DNA of 64,000 nucleotides from the NCBI RefSeq assembly GCF_024158745.1, contig NZ_JAMZAW010000001.1, forward strand, positions 310,001 through 374,000. The letters run 5' to 3'. The notes beneath the pieces were generated by a model. That model was not told where the DNA came from and searched no databases. It was given only the letters and a program-made list of their open reading frames with translations. The stretch comes from Paenibacillus tyrphae. Its GTDB lineage: Bacteria; Bacillota; Bacilli; Paenibacillales; NBRC-103111. Positions 27,558 to 36,696 of the stretch are shown piece after piece. Numbering within the stretch: position 1 is the first letter of the stretch; the number at the start of each line of letters is the position of its first letter. The translations under genes were made by a program, and so were the position numbers.

Positions 27558-29477
27558 TCAAAATATCGGCAGCACATGGAAAAACACATTCGGCGAAGCA
27601 ATTCGAAAATAATAGCTGCTCCAGCCTGCGCCTTTGTTGTTAAAACGATTGCGCTGGCCGAACACCAACCGCTCCTGTTCCAATTCCTCGAGTTTATCGA
27701 CTCTGCCCTCCGCATAATCCAGCAGTCGCGCGCTTGTGCTCTCCAGCCTTGTCAGAATGCCGCCATACCGGATATCGAGCACTTCCCATCCAAAAGGCTT
27801 ATACATCGCGTGCCATTGGTTCCGATGGGCGATCCGCAGCGCGTTGACGCGTCGGGAAAGCTCGGGAAGCACATTCAGGGCCGCATCTTTAAGCTTTTCC
27901 AGTTGACCGTTGTCGTAAGCCTGCTTCAGGTCAATGCCCAATTGGCTTTTTAACGCCAGCACCCTGCACAATTGTTCCGGCACCTCGAACAAATAATCAA
28001 GATCCGCCTCCGGATTGCGTCGCTCATGAATCGCTTGTTCCAACTGCGCATAATGCTCCGACAGCTCCAAACCCTCGATCTGCTTGTCAAACAACCCCAA
28101 CAGCACATCCTGCCACAGCAAAAACTTGGACGGATTGCTCTGCTCCGTATTGTCCGGCACGCTCCCCGGCGTTTCATCCAAATATTTCAGATTGAGAAAC
28201 GTCTCCGCATCAATGCCCGTACAAAACTTCACTCTTTGATGCAATTGTTCCGTGTTCACTTCCTCCGCGTAAGCATGTTCCGCATACAATTGAATGCCGA
28301 GCAGCGCATTGAAGTGGTTATTTTCCATGCCATCGTCGCCCCACATGGCCGCATGCACTTGCTTCACGCCCTCTTTTTTGCAGGCTTTCAAAGCTGCCTC
28401 GGACGTTTTCAAAGAAAGCCCGTAGTTCGTACCAAAGCAGTTCCACGTCCAGATGCCGCCAAGGAAAATCGGATTTTGACCTCGGTCCAATTGACGATGA
28501 AGATCAATCAGATACGAATAGTCCTTTTCTTCCGTATGGAAAAAGTCCCAGTAAACTAACCGTACGTCGCTCGGAATCACGCTCACCATTTCCTCGGGAA
28601 GCTCCACGTTTTTCACGAACACGTAATGATCGCCCTCGGCCTTGGAAGCCATCTTCAAAAACATATCTCCGTACATGCACGGCTCCAAGCCGAGCTTGTG
28701 CGCAATTTCGCGCACCTTGGATAAGTGCCGGATCATCACGTCGAACCGGTCCTTGTAACCGAAACGGTCCAGGTATTTCCCTCTTCCCAGTTCCTCCGCT
28801 TCGTCCATGCCGATGTTCACCTTTTTACTGCGAAACGGAGCGGTTGCAGCTGCAAGCATTTTCTCAATCAGCTCGTACGTCGGCTCGTATTCGGACAGCA
28901 GCACGCCTCTCGTGTCCCTGTAATGCGCCGCCTGCTCCCATTTCAAAAACTCCTCCAGATGCGCGTAAGTCTGGATGCTGGGATAAGCTTCGATGCCAAA
29001 GATGTCGGCGTAGTCGTCAATCGCTTTCAACTCGGAGAACGAATATCTCCCCCGCATGTAGCCGAAATAAGGCTCGCCCTCCAGCTCGTACACGTCTTCC
29101 ATGTAAAGAACCATCGAATTGAGCCCCATCAGTGCGAGTTTGCGTATCCATTCTTTAAAGCTGTCTACCGTCAATACCGCATTGCGGGACAAGTCGAACT
29201 GCGGTCCGATCGCATCGAACTGCGGATGCTCCTTGATATGGAACGATTCTTTCTCGCCGTAATGCTGAATAAACAATCCTAGAGCGCGAAAAAATTCATG
29301 CTTTTTCCCATAGCGGATCGTTCCATGCCCTTGTTCCAGACGAACCTCCAGCACATTCGGCGTCCGCTCCACATGCACCGGAATTCCGTCATCCGACAGC
29401 GTAAACCGCAATTCCTCCGCCAACAGCCCAATCCCGGCAGACAGCTCTTCCGTTTGCCCTTCAAACTTTATTCTCAT
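27558..29477 (-). CDS. Beta-N-acetylhexosaminidase, glycoside hydrolase family 20
   Basis: 639 residues, no signal peptide, so probably cytoplasmic. GH20 enzymes remove terminal GlcNAc or GalNAc by substrate-assisted catalysis. A non-catalytic N-terminal domain (about 1-105) is followed by the barrel: LALMGLNSMVLYMEDVYEL, FGIEAYPSIQTYAHLEEFLKW and the catalytic Asp-Glu pair in VNIGMDEAEELGRG (near residue 224). The C-terminal 170 residues are helical. GGAGG precedes the ATG by 8 bases. It is divergent from an RpiR regulator and nagA, which supports a role in using short amino-sugar oligomers or glycoconjugates brought into the cell. Confidence 0.92.
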   Translation of the reverse strand: MRIKFEGQTEELSAGIGLLAEELRFTLSDDGIPVHVERTPNVLEVRLEQGHGTIRYGKKHEFFRALGLFIQHYGEKESFHIKEHPQFDAIGPQFDLSRNAVLTVDSFKEWIRKLALMGLNSMVLYMEDVYELEGEPYFGYMRGRYSFSELKAIDDYADIFGIEAYPSIQTYAHLEEFLKWEQAAHYRDTRGVLLSEYEPTYELIEKMLAAATAPFRSKKVNIGMDEAEELGRGKYLDRFGYKDRFDVMIRHLSKVREIAHKLGLEPCMYGDMFLKMASKAEGDHYVFVKNVELPEEMVSVIPSDVRLVYWDFFHTEEKDYSYLIDLHRQLDRGQNPIFLGGIWTWNCFGTNYGLSLKTSEAALKACKKEGVKQVHAAMWGDDGMENNHFNALLGIQLYAEHAYAEEVNTEQLHQRVKFCTGIDAETFLNLKYLDETPGSVPDNTEQSNPSKFLLWQDVLLGLFDKQIEGLELSEHYAQLEQAIHERRNPEADLDYLFEVPEQLCRVLALKSQLGIDLKQAYDNGQLEKLKDAALNVLPELSRRVNALRIAHRNQWHAMYKPFGWEVLDIRYGGILTRLESTSARLLDYAEGRVDKLEELEQERLVFGQRNRFNNKGAGWSSYYFRIASPNVFFHVLPIF

Positions 29478-29494
29478 CGCTTATCCCTCCAAAC

Positions 29495-29508
29495 TTGTAT
29501 AAATACAA
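29495..29508. promoter_or_regulatory. Small palindrome in the hexosaminidase leader
   Basis: TTGTAT-AA-ATACAA is a perfect inverted repeat about 30 bases downstream of the expected hexosaminidase transcription start and could be an operator for the divergent RpiR protein. Such short AT-rich palindromes can also arise by chance. Confidence 0.35.
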
Positions 29509-29515
29509 AAAAACA

Positions 29516-29544
29516 TTGATATGTAACATTATTACGTATATTAT
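29516..29544 (+). promoter_or_regulatory. Promoter of the rpiR-nagA-MOSC genes
   Basis: TTGATA, 17 bases, TATTAT on the plus strand. Transcription would begin near 29551, about 50 bp before the RpiR start. Its -10 box overlaps that of the opposing promoter. Confidence 0.7.
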
Positions 29545-29572
29545 TATATTGCGAGGAATTATATTACGTCAA
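29543..29572 (-). promoter_or_regulatory. Promoter of the GH20 hexosaminidase gene
   Basis: Minus-strand TTGACG, 18 bases, TATAAT. It is interleaved with the plus-strand promoter: the two -10 boxes share bases 29543-29544. Confidence 0.75.
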
Positions 29573-29599
29573 TGAATAAATCACAAGCAGGTGAAGGTC

Positions 29600-30451
29600 A
29601 TGAACAATGCCGGTGTATTGCTGCAAAGCATGCTCGATACGCTGCATCCGGCTGAAAAACGGGTAGCCGAGTATATCCTCAAACACCAGCAGCAAATTAG
29701 CCAAATTTCCGTGCAAAAGCTCGCCGAGGACACCGAAACCAGCGTAGCGACGGTCGCCCGGCTTGCCCAGCGCGCCGGCTTCAGCGGATACCGCGAGCTA
29801 AAGTTCGCGCTGCTTTCCGCCGCGGCCGCCATTCCGAAGACAGACGACCATTTTGACGATATTCGTCCCGGTATGGATTCCGCCCAAGTGATTCAACAGC
29901 TTACCTGTTGGGCGAAGAAATGTATCGAGGATACCGCGCAGGTTCTTTCCCCCGAACAGGTCGACCGGGCTGTTACCGCGCTGCTGAACGCTTCGAAAAC
30001 AGCTTTTTTCGGCGTAGGCAGCTCTTCTTTCGTCGCGATGGACGCCTCTTTCAAGTGGATTCGCCTGAACCGGTGGAGCTTTGTTTACAGCGATCCTCAA
30101 GTCATGCTGCTTTCGGGCGTCATGCTTCAGCCAGGGGATGTGCTGGTTGCTATCTCTTATTCCGGCAAAACAAAGGAAACGCTCGAAGTGGCTGCGATGG
30201 CCAAGGAGCACGGGGCCACGGTAATCAGCATCACGCAGGTCGGCAACAATCCGCTTCATCAGATGGCGGATATCGGGCTTTGGGTCACGGCGACCGAAGC
30301 GGGGATGAAACGGGGCGACATCGGTTCGCGCCTGGCGCAAACCCATGTGATCGATATTTTATACATGTCCATGATCAGCCGTAACTTTACCGACGCCGTC
30401 ATGCAGTTGGAAGAAACCTACACCATGGTGCGCCAAAAAAGGAAGGACTAA
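29600..30451 (+). CDS. RpiR/MurR-family transcriptional regulator
   Basis: 283 residues from the ATG at 29600. The N-terminal HTH_6 domain has LHPAEKRVAEYILKHQQQ and SVQKLAEDTETSVATVARLA with the recognition helix, ending AGFSGYRELKFAL. The C-terminal SIS domain (about 120-260) has TAFFGVGSSSFVAMDASFKW, VLVAISYSGKTKETLEVA and an AKEHGATVISITQ strand; SIS domains bind phosphosugars. Placed between a GH20 gene and nagA, it probably senses GlcNAc-6-P, GlcN-6-P or MurNAc-6-P and controls both divergent promoters. The ligand is an inference. Confidence 0.92.
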   Translation: MNNAGVLLQSMLDTLHPAEKRVAEYILKHQQQISQISVQKLAEDTETSVATVARLAQRAGFSGYRELKFALLSAAAAIPKTDDHFDDIRPGMDSAQVIQQLTCWAKKCIEDTAQVLSPEQVDRAVTALLNASKTAFFGVGSSSFVAMDASFKWIRLNRWSFVYSDPQVMLLSGVMLQPGDVLVAISYSGKTKETLEVAAMAKEHGATVISITQVGNNPLHQMADIGLWVTATEAGMKRGDIGSRLAQTHVIDILYMSMISRNFTDAVMQLEETYTMVRQKRKD

Positions 30452-30477
30452 ACTAAGAGCAAATGGAGGCGTTGCAC

Positions 30478-31695
30478 ATGACGGAGCGCAAACGGGGCGC
30501 CGGCCGGCTGGTGCTCAAAGGGACGATTCTCGACGGGAGCGGCAAAGAGCCTTTTAGCGGTTATGTCACTGTCGAGCAGGGCCGGATCGCAAGTGTATTC
30601 CCCGAAGAAGTAACGCCTACGGAAGTTATTCCGCAGCCTGATTTTACCGACGCCCCCGTGCTTGATTTCGGTAAGGCATACCTGACCCCAGGCTTGATCG
30701 ACATTCATCTTCACGGCGGCGCTGGCGCGGATGTCATGGACGGCAGCGCCGACAGCCTGATTCGGATGCTCCGCTACTATCTCGCCCATGGCACCACCTC
30801 GATTCTCGCCACCACCTTGACGGCCCCGAAGCCGGACATTGATCGCGCGCTTGCCGCCGCTTTTTCCGTTCAGCAAACGGAGCGCATCGGCCAGGTGATC
30901 CAGGGCGTCCATCTCGAAGGGCCGTTCCTCAGTTCCAAATGGCCGGGCGCCCAGCACCCGCAGTGGATTTGCAGCCCGCAGACCGCATGGCTGCGCGAAT
31001 GGACTGCCCGCTTCCCCGGACTCATTCGCATGCTGACGCTTGCCCCCGAACTGGAAGGAGCCCAGGAGGCTGTCGCTTATGCCTTGGAGCAAAACATCAT
31101 CGCCGCTTGCGGACATTCCGACGCTACCTACGATCAGGTGCGGACTGCCATCGGGTGGGGAGTTTCCCATGCCGTCCACTGCTGCAATGCCATGCGTCCG
31201 TTTCATCATCGGGAACCTGGGGTTGTGGGGGCGGTGTTTCTGCACGACGAGCTTAGCACCGAAATCAATGTAGACGGGTATCATCTGCATCCGGCAGCAG
31301 TGGAATTGATTTTAAGACTGAAGCAGGACCGCGTCTGTGTAATTACGGATTCCATGCGCGCCGCGGGAATGACGGACGGCGTCTACCATTTGGCCGGACT
31401 GGAGGTACACGTCAAGCAAGGGGCTGCCCGCTTCGCCGACGGCACGATTGCCGGAAGCACCATTCCTTTGGTGCAATCGGTACGAAATCTCGTGCAGAAG
31501 CACGGCAAATCGTTACCGGAGGCGGTGAAGCACGCGACCTCGATTCCGGCGGGAATCGTAAAGCTGCACAACAAGGGGCTTTTAAAAGCCGGGTATGACG
31601 CGGACCTTGTCGTGCTGGAGCCGGAGGGGCTGCAAGTGAAGCGTGTCATGCTTGGCGGGGATTGGTATGATCCCGAGACCCATGATTTTGCCTAA
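30478..31695 (+). CDS. nagA: N-acetylglucosamine-6-phosphate deacetylase
   Basis: 405 residues from the ATG at 30478, eight bases after GGAGG; an upstream ATG at 30463 overlaps that ribosome site. NagA converts GlcNAc-6-P to GlcN-6-P and acetate. Amidohydrolase motifs are TPGLIDIHLHGG, the metal Glu in GVHLEGPFLSS, HSDATYDQV with HCCNAMRPFHHREPG, and the catalytic Asp in CVITDSMRAAGM. It follows the regulator by 26 bp. No nagB deaminase is present here, so the product must enter metabolism through a gene elsewhere. The first residue after HLEGPFLS is normal; no damage seen. Confidence 0.95.
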   Translation: MTERKRGAGRLVLKGTILDGSGKEPFSGYVTVEQGRIASVFPEEVTPTEVIPQPDFTDAPVLDFGKAYLTPGLIDIHLHGGAGADVMDGSADSLIRMLRYYLAHGTTSILATTLTAPKPDIDRALAAAFSVQQTERIGQVIQGVHLEGPFLSSKWPGAQHPQWICSPQTAWLREWTARFPGLIRMLTLAPELEGAQEAVAYALEQNIIAACGHSDATYDQVRTAIGWGVSHAVHCCNAMRPFHHREPGVVGAVFLHDELSTEINVDGYHLHPAAVELILRLKQDRVCVITDSMRAAGMTDGVYHLAGLEVHVKQGAARFADGTIAGSTIPLVQSVRNLVQKHGKSLPEAVKHATSIPAGIVKLHNKGLLKAGYDADLVVLEPEGLQVKRVMLGGDWYDPETHDFA

Positions 31696-31746
31696 ACGGG
31701 GAGAAGCATTAAGTTCACAAGCGTTCATTTCAGGGAGGGGCTCGCA

Positions 31747-32490
31747 TTGAAATCCATTGGTGTCATTCAAGCCATTTACCGGTATCCCGTTAAGTCCTTT
31801 CAAGGGGAGCGCCTGACCGCGGTCGATATCGAGCGGTACGGATTATACGGAGACAGAGGGTACGCCTTTATCGATCATACGCGTTCAACCGATGCTTCCC
31901 GGTCCAACAAAAAGCTGAACGCCAAATTTGTTCCTAAGCTGCTCGCTTACTCCAGCAAATACATCGCCGACAGATCGGACAACGAATTTCCGCCAATCCA
32001 GGTAACGGCCCCCGACGGCCGGATATTTCAATGGGACGAGGAGCTTTTTGAAGAAATTCGGGCCGTCGTTTCTCCGCGGGAAATTTCTCCCCGGAAGTAT
32101 TCCTCCAAGTATGACGACCTGCTGGGGGTTGATGAAGCAAGCATTTTGATTACTACGGATGTTTCTCTGGCCGAGCTGGAAAAAATCATTGGCGTGGAAA
32201 CCGACATGCGCAGGTTCAGGCCCAACTTCGTCATTCGTTACGACGATCCGCAGCCCTTTGAGGAATTTGATTGGATCGGGAAAACCGTCCAAATCGGAGA
32301 TACGAAACTGGAGATATACAAAAAATGCCACCGATGCAGCATGGTAAACGTAGATCCGGATCACAATACCGTAAACCCGACCTTCCTAAAGCATATTGCC
32401 AAGCATCTAGATGCCTGTTTTGGGGTGTATGCCAGAGTCATTCGGACCGGAACCGTTACCGTTGACGATCCCGTTTATTTGCTCGACTAA
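31747..32490 (+). CDS. MOSC-domain protein
   Basis: 247 residues from a TTG start six bases after GGGAGGGG. An N-terminal beta-barrel MOSC_N-like region has YRYPVKSFQGERLTAVDIE and GLYGDRGYAFID; the MOSC domain (about 100-247) has MRRFRPNFVIRYDDPQPFEE, FDWIGKTVQIGDTKLEI and KKCHRCSMVNVDPD, where the Cys is in the position that holds the molybdenum cofactor or a persulfide in related proteins. The family includes YiiM and mARC-like reductases acting on N-hydroxylated compounds. The substrate is unknown. It lies 51 bp after nagA, probably in the same transcript. Confidence 0.88.
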   Translation: MKSIGVIQAIYRYPVKSFQGERLTAVDIERYGLYGDRGYAFIDHTRSTDASRSNKKLNAKFVPKLLAYSSKYIADRSDNEFPPIQVTAPDGRIFQWDEELFEEIRAVVSPREISPRKYSSKYDDLLGVDEASILITTDVSLAELEKIIGVETDMRRFRPNFVIRYDDPQPFEEFDWIGKTVQIGDTKLEIYKKCHRCSMVNVDPDHNTVNPTFLKHIAKHLDACFGVYARVIRTGTVTVDDPVYLLD

Positions 32491-32497
32491 ATTTCAA

Positions 32498-32537
32498 ATA
32501 AAAAAGAGCGATTCGTTCCTTTACGAATTCGCTCTTG
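32498..32537 (-). terminator. Terminator between converging MOSC and rbgA genes
   Basis: Arms AAGAGCGATTCGT and ACGAATTCGCTCTT (one bulge) with a 6-base loop. The minus strand has TTTTTTATTTG after the stem, so it mainly ends rbgA transcription. Confidence 0.8.
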
Positions 32538-32619
32538 CAGGATAAATTTTATATCGTTCCCGATGCGCGCCGTGCCTCTCACAGCGCGCGTTGCGGCGTT
32601 TATGGCTATTCATTCATGG

Positions 32620-33498
32620 TCAGGTTGTAGCGGCATCGTCAGGCGCTTCGAGACTAATGCGTCCCAGCTTGCCCGCCCTCAGCTCGCGCAGAATGGCCAG
32701 TGAGGCCTTCTCCAGATCCACCCGTCCTCCGCTCATCAGCGCGCCGCGCTTGCGGCCTACGGCTTCCATCAGAGCCACAATCGCATCGGTATCCGCCGGG
32801 TCTTGCGGAACCTCTTCTACGCCAAACCGTTCTTTGACCGCTTGTGCGTAATGCTCAGTCAAGTAACGCATGGCGAACAGAGCAATTTCCTCCACCTGCA
32901 AAATCTCTTCCTTAATCGCTCCGGTCGCTGCCAAACGCAGACCGACCGACTGATCTTCAAACTTCGGCCACAAAATCCCGGGCGTATCGAGCAGCTCCAT
33001 CTCAGTGCCGACTTTAATCCACTGCTGACCTTTGGTTACCCCCGGCTTGTCTCCGGTTGCGGCGATTTTACGTCCGGCCATCCGGTTGATCAGGGTCGAT
33101 TTTCCGACATTCGGAATTCCGACAATCAACGCGCGGATCGCTCTCGGATTCATCCCTTTGCGCAGCTGCGCCTGAATTTTCTCCGACAGCAGCTCCTTGC
33201 TGCGCTGCATAATTTCTTTCACCGGATTGCCGCCTACGGAATCGATAGGTATCGCTTTCAACCCTTGTTCGGCGAAAAACTCAATCCACTGCCGGGTAAC
33301 TTCCGGGTCCGCCAAATCGTGTTTGTTCAGCAGAACCAATCGCGGTTTATTTTGCAATATTTCATCGATCATCGGGTTTCGGCTGGATAACGGTACCCGC
33401 GCATCCAAAAGCTCGATCGCCATATCAATCAGCTTCAGCTTCTCTTGGATTTGCCGCCTTGCCCGTGTCATGTGACCCGGAAACCATTGGATCGTCAT
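32620..33498 (-). CDS. rbgA: Ribosome biogenesis GTPase RbgA (YlqF)
   Basis: 292 residues from the ATG at 33498 (AGGTGA five bases upstream). RbgA is needed for late assembly of the 50S subunit in Bacilli. It is a circularly permuted GTPase: NKHDLAD (G4) comes first at about residue 60, then the Walker [17 protein letters not shown] (G1), and [12 protein letters not shown] (G3). The N-terminal [11 protein letters not shown] and the C-terminal ANTAR-like helical domain are typical. It lies 23 bp past lepB in the rplS-lepB-rbgA order. Confidence 0.96.
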   Translation of the reverse strand: MTIQWFPGHMTRARRQIQEKLKLIDMAIELLDARVPLSSRNPMIDEILQNKPRLVLLNKHDLADPEVTRQWIEFFAEQGLKAIPIDSVGGNPVKEIMQRSKELLSEKIQAQLRKGMNPRAIRALIVGIPNVGKSTLINRMAGRKIAATGDKPGVTKGQQWIKVGTEMELLDTPGILWPKFEDQSVGLRLAATGAIKEEILQVEEIALFAMRYLTEHYAQAVKERFGVEEVPQDPADTDAIVALMEAVGRKRGALMSGGRVDLEKASLAILRELRAGKLGRISLEAPDDAATT

Positions 33499-33521
33499 CT
33501 GAGTCACCTCAATCTGTTTAC

Positions 33522-34118
33522 CTACTGCCGGTTCGGACTATTGAAATGAACCAGGCTAATTTTATTGAACGGCCAGAATATCAGGTCGGCACGTCCGACA
33601 ATTTTATCATAATTGACAAAGCCTACAGACGGGTCGCGGCTATCCGAGCTGTTCGAACGGTTGTCGCCCATCACGAATACGCTGCCCTCGGGAACTGTCT
33701 GCTCCGGGAAATTTCTTGTGTTATAGGGTCTCCCTTCCGAGGCCGCTTTATCCAACGCCGGCTTCAGATAGGTTTCGTCCACCAATTGGTTGTCCACATA
33801 CACCTTGTCGCCCTCGACTTTAACCTTTTGGCCCGGCAAGGCAATGACGCGCTTTATGTAATCTTTATCTTTGGTCGCATGAAACACGACGACTTCCCCG
33901 TGCTCCGGCTTCCCGAACTTGTAAATAAACTTATTGACGATGAGCCGCTCTCCCGTATAGAAATTCGGCTCCATGGAAGGCCCTTCCACAATGAACGGGG
34001 CGAAAACGAGCCAGCGTATAAAAAACACGAGGGCCGCCGCAATCAGCAGCGCTTTGATCCATTCCCAAGCTTCATTTTTGACGGGATTCGTTTTTTCTAC
34101 GGTTTGATCCTGCTCCAT
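33522..34118 (-). CDS. lepB: Type I signal peptidase
   Basis: 198 residues from the ATG at 34118; the open frame to 34337 runs through the rplS terminator and has no support. One N-terminal membrane anchor, [20 protein letters not shown] (about residues 20-39), is followed by the catalytic Ser in EGPSMEPNF, the general-base Lys in [11 protein letters not shown], and the family box [13 protein letters not shown]. This is the Sip type of Gram-positive bacteria, cutting signal peptides outside the membrane. It lies between rplS and rbgA. Confidence 0.96.
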   Translation of the reverse strand: MEQDQTVEKTNPVKNEAWEWIKALLIAAALVFFIRWLVFAPFIVEGPSMEPNFYTGERLIVNKFIYKFGKPEHGEVVVFHATKDKDYIKRVIALPGQKVKVEGDKVYVDNQLVDETYLKPALDKAASEGRPYNTRNFPEQTVPEGSVFVMGDNRSNSSDSRDPSVGFVNYDKIVGRADLIFWPFNKISLVHFNSPNRQ

Positions 34119-34148
34119 TAGCTTTCCTGCCCTTTCGCCAGAGTGGGT

Positions 34149-34193
34149 AAAAAACGAAAAGGGACTTGGTGTGCAAGCCCCTTTGTTTTCGTT
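34149..34193 (-). terminator. Terminator after rplS
   Basis: Stem AAAGGGGCTTG / CAAGTCCCTTT, extendable with flanking AACGAAAA/TTTTCGTT, then TTTTTTACC on the minus strand. It overlaps the last base of the rplS stop. Confidence 0.85.
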
Positions 34194-34533
34194 ATCGAAT
34201 CTCTTGAATTCTTGCTGCTTTACCGCGCAGACCGCGAAGATAGTAGAGCTTCGCGCGACGGACTTTACCACGGCGAGCCACTTCAATCTTATCGATCTTT
34301 GGAGTATGAATCGGGAACGTTCTCTCAACGCCGACACCGTAAGAAATTTTTCTTACTGTGAACGTTTCGCTGATTCCGCCGCCGCGGCGCTTAATAACAA
34401 CGCCCTCGAACAGCTGGACACGCTCGCGCGAACCCTCGATAACCTTAACATACACTTTCAAAGTGTCGCCAGGACGAAAGCTCGGAATGTCGCTGCGCAG
34501 TTGTTCCTTCGTAATCTCTTGGATCAAGTTCAT
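34192..34533 (-). CDS. rplS: 50S ribosomal protein L19
   Basis: 113 residues, family length. Motifs [19 protein letters not shown] and [28 protein letters not shown] are nearly invariant. It stands at the 30S-50S interface. AGGAGGG precedes the ATG by 9 bases. It has its own promoter and leader, and ends at a terminator before lepB. Confidence 0.98.
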   Translation of the reverse strand: MNLIQEITKEQLRSDIPSFRPGDTLKVYVKVIEGSRERVQLFEGVVIKRRGGGISETFTVRKISYGVGVERTFPIHTPKIDKIEVARRGKVRRAKLYYLRGLRGKAARIQEIR

Positions 34534-34645
34534 GGATGACTCCCTCCTTCCACACAGGTGTTCATGCCGCTGCTATTAGATGTCGGTTCTTCGATGTCAC
34601 GCGCAGAGGACCACCGTATTCAAGCAAATTGCCACAACGTTTTAT

Positions 34646-34674
34646 ATCATAGCATAAAGTCGAGGGAAACACAA
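34646..34674 (-). promoter_or_regulatory. Promoter and leader of rplS
   Basis: Minus-strand TTGTGT, 17 bases, TATGAT, with a TGC extension before the -10. Transcription would start near 34639, leaving a leader of about 105 nt before rplS. Firmicutes rplS genes often carry an L19-binding leader; no specific fold was established here. Confidence 0.7.
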
Positions 34675-34703
34675 CCAGTTCTTTTATTGGCAATGCCTCC
34701 AAA

Positions 34704-34753
34704 TTAAAAAACCGCCTTGGCTCATGCTTCTGCGCATGACGCAAAACGGTTTT
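34704..34753 (-). terminator. Terminator after trmD
   Basis: Outer arms AAAACCG / CGGTTTT and inner arms TCATGC / GCATGA form a long hairpin followed by TTTTAATTT on the minus strand, 13 bp past the trmD stop. Confidence 0.8.
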
Positions 34754-34765
34754 TCCTGAGGCCTG

Positions 34766-35533
34766 TCATTCCGGCTTACCGGGGACATCCCGTCCTAAAC
34801 GCTCCTGCGCTTCCCATTCGTCAAGCCAGCGGCGCTCTTTAGGCGTGAGCCCGATCCCTTCCAGCAAATCCGGACGTTTCTTCCATGTGCGCTCCAGCGA
34901 CTGCTTTCTGCGCCACTCTTCGATATTCCCATGGTGGCCGGAGATCAGCACTTCGGGAACCTCCCAGCCGCGGAAATTCGCAGGTCGGGTATAATGAGGG
35001 TATTCCAGCAGTCCGGTGCTGAACGAATCCGTCACCGCCGATGTTTCGTTGCCCAGCACGCCGGGAAGCAAACGTACGACGCTGTCGATCACGACCATCG
35101 CCGGCAGCTCTCCCCCGGTCAGCACATAATCGCCGATGGACAGCTCGTCCGTCACCAAGTGCTCGCGGATTCGCTCGTCATAGCCCTCGTAGTGTCCGCA
35201 GATGAAGATCAAATGCCGCTCCGCCGCAAGCTCCTCAGCCTTTTTCTGTGAGAACGGCTCGCCTTGAGGACACATCAGAATCACGCGGGGCTTCGATTCC
35301 AGACCGGAGGTTACATCTTCAACCGCGGCGAACAGCGGCTCCGGCTTCAGCACCATTCCGCCTCCGCCCCCGTACGGATAGTCGTCCACCGTATTGTGCT
35401 TGTTGTTCGCGTAATCCCGGAAATTGACCGTATTTAGCTCGACTAAGCCTTTTTCCCGTGCCTTCCCCAAAATACTCGAAGTAAAGACCCCGTCGAACAT
35501 CGCTGGAAAAAGCGTCAGCACATCGATTCTCAT
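34766..35533 (-). CDS. trmD: tRNA (guanine-37-N1)-methyltransferase
   Basis: 255 residues. TrmD makes m1G37 next to the anticodon and prevents frameshifts. It has [15 protein letters not shown] at the start, the [13 protein letters not shown] loop, and the knot region [21 protein letters not shown] with GVLGNETSA and [13 protein letters not shown]. The C-terminal [17 protein letters not shown] is typical. It overlaps rimM by 4 bp. Confidence 0.98.
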   Translation of the reverse strand: MRIDVLTLFPAMFDGVFTSSILGKAREKGLVELNTVNFRDYANNKHNTVDDYPYGGGGGMVLKPEPLFAAVEDVTSGLESKPRVILMCPQGEPFSQKKAEELAAERHLIFICGHYEGYDERIREHLVTDELSIGDYVLTGGELPAMVVIDSVVRLLPGVLGNETSAVTDSFSTGLLEYPHYTRPANFRGWEVPEVLISGHHGNIEEWRRKQSLERTWKKRPDLLEGIGLTPKERRWLDEWEAQERLGRDVPGKPE

Positions 35534-36054
35534 AGGTCAAGCAAGCCTTCCATCAGGCGGACCGTAACCTTCTTCTCGTTTATGTCGACGTTCAGCACGA
35601 CATCGTCGATATAAGGAAGCAGCAGCGGTTTGCCGGCCGGACGCTTGATGACCCATACGTCATTCGCTCCGGGCGACAAAATTTCCGAGATCGCACCCAA
35701 CTCTTCGCCTTCTTCCGTAATGACTGTACAGCCGATAATTTCGTGATAGTAGTACTCGTCTTCGGGAAGCTCGGATAAGTATTGTTCTTCGACTTTTAAC
35801 AGCCAGCCTTTATATTTTTCCACTTCGTTGATGTTTGTGAAGCCCTGGAATTTGATGATGAACATGTTTTTTTGCTCTCGGGCCGCTTCTACCGTAACAG
35901 GGAGCTGCGTCCCTTGCTCGGGATGGACAAAGACCAGCTTGCTGCCTTTGGCAAAGCGCTCGTCCGGAAAATGCGTTTCCGGTACGATTTTAAGCTCGCC
36001 GCGGATGCCATGCGTATTGACAATCTTTCCAACCGTATACAACTTTTCGCTCAT
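35530..36054 (-). CDS. rimM: Ribosome maturation factor RimM
   Basis: 174 residues. RimM binds S19 and helps mature the 30S head. It has the N-terminal [17 protein letters not shown] and the C-terminal PRC-barrel region with [33 protein letters not shown] and the end [15 protein letters not shown]. It is directly followed by trmD. B. subtilis carries ylqD between khpA and rimM; here no gene lies there, only a hairpin. Confidence 0.97.
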   Translation of the reverse strand: MSEKLYTVGKIVNTHGIRGELKIVPETHFPDERFAKGSKLVFVHPEQGTQLPVTVEAAREQKNMFIIKFQGFTNINEVEKYKGWLLKVEEQYLSELPEDEYYYHEIIGCTVITEEGEELGAISEILSPGANDVWVIKRPAGKPLLLPYIDDVVLNVDINEKKVTVRLMEGLLDL

Positions 36055-36090
36055 AGGACCCTCCCGGGTTTGGAATAGGAGCTTATAGGA

Positions 36091-36122
36091 AGAGAAAAGA
36101 GTTAGGATCAGCTCCTAACTCT
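36091..36122 (-). terminator. Hairpin between khpA and rimM
   Basis: A perfect 10-bp stem AGAGTTAGGA / TCCTAACTCT with a 5-base loop is followed by TTTCTCTTCC on the minus strand. The U tract is weak, so it may only reduce read-through into rimM-trmD or protect the upstream mRNA end. Confidence 0.6.
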
Positions 36123-36132
36123 CATGTTTCCC

Positions 36133-36363
36133 TTATGACACGATTTCAACCGAAACACGTTTCGGTTCTTTCACTGCAGCGGATGTGACTACGGTGCGAA
36201 GCGCCTTGGCAATACGTCCTTGCTTGCCGATCACCTTGCCGACATCGTCAGGGTGTACCGACAGCTCAAATGTAATGCTGCGGTCATCCTCGACCGTATT
36301 CACGCGTACTTCTTCAGGATGATCCACCAACGCCTTGGCGATAACGGTAATAAGATCCTTCAT
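36133..36363 (-). CDS. khpA: KH-domain RNA-binding protein KhpA (YlqC)
   Basis: 76 residues, family length 75-81. It is almost entirely a KH domain with the GxxG loop in VGKVIGKQGRIAKALRTVV. KhpA partners with KhpB in other Gram-positive bacteria and affects cell elongation and RNA. It lies between rpsP and rimM as in most Bacilli. Confidence 0.96.
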   Translation of the reverse strand: MKDLITVIAKALVDHPEEVRVNTVEDDRSITFELSVHPDDVGKVIGKQGRIAKALRTVVTSAAVKEPKRVSVEIVS

Positions 36364-36385
36364 CGTACCCTCCGAATCTTACAGA

Positions 36386-36658
36386 TTACTTCTGCAGTTT
36401 AGACTCGTGAAATTTTGTCAAAATGCCAGCTTTGCTGAACAGGCTGCGAACCGTATCGGAAGCTTGTGCACCGTTTTGGAGCCATTTCAGTGCTTTTTCC
36501 TCGTCGATATTCACAACGGCTGGTTGAGCAACCGGATTGTATGTGCCAATCTCTTCAATGAAACGACCGTCACGCGGGGAACGGGAATCCGAAACCACCA
36601 CGCGGTAGAAAGGAGCTTTGTGAGCACCCATACGCTTCAGACGAATGCGAGTTGCCAT
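36386..36658 (-). CDS. rpsP: 30S ribosomal protein S16
   Basis: 90 residues from the ATG at 36658, eight bases after [25 protein letters not shown] and [19 protein letters not shown] are diagnostic. It lies 38 bp after ffh. Confidence 0.98.
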   Translation of the reverse strand: MATRIRLKRMGAHKAPFYRVVVSDSRSPRDGRFIEEIGTYNPVAQPAVVNIDEEKALKWLQNGAQASDTVRSLFSKAGILTKFHESKLQK

Positions 36659-36696
36659 GTATATCACCTCCTCAATAGAGTTAAATATCGTTTATC

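Noticed and set aside
34119..34337. Upstream extension of the signal peptidase frame
   Set aside because: It crosses the rplS terminator and lacks signal peptidase similarity. The ATG at 34118 gives the normal length and has a ribosome site.
36055..36132. Place for a ylqD gene between khpA and rimM
   Set aside because: The 78-bp gap contains only a hairpin; no coding remnant is visible.
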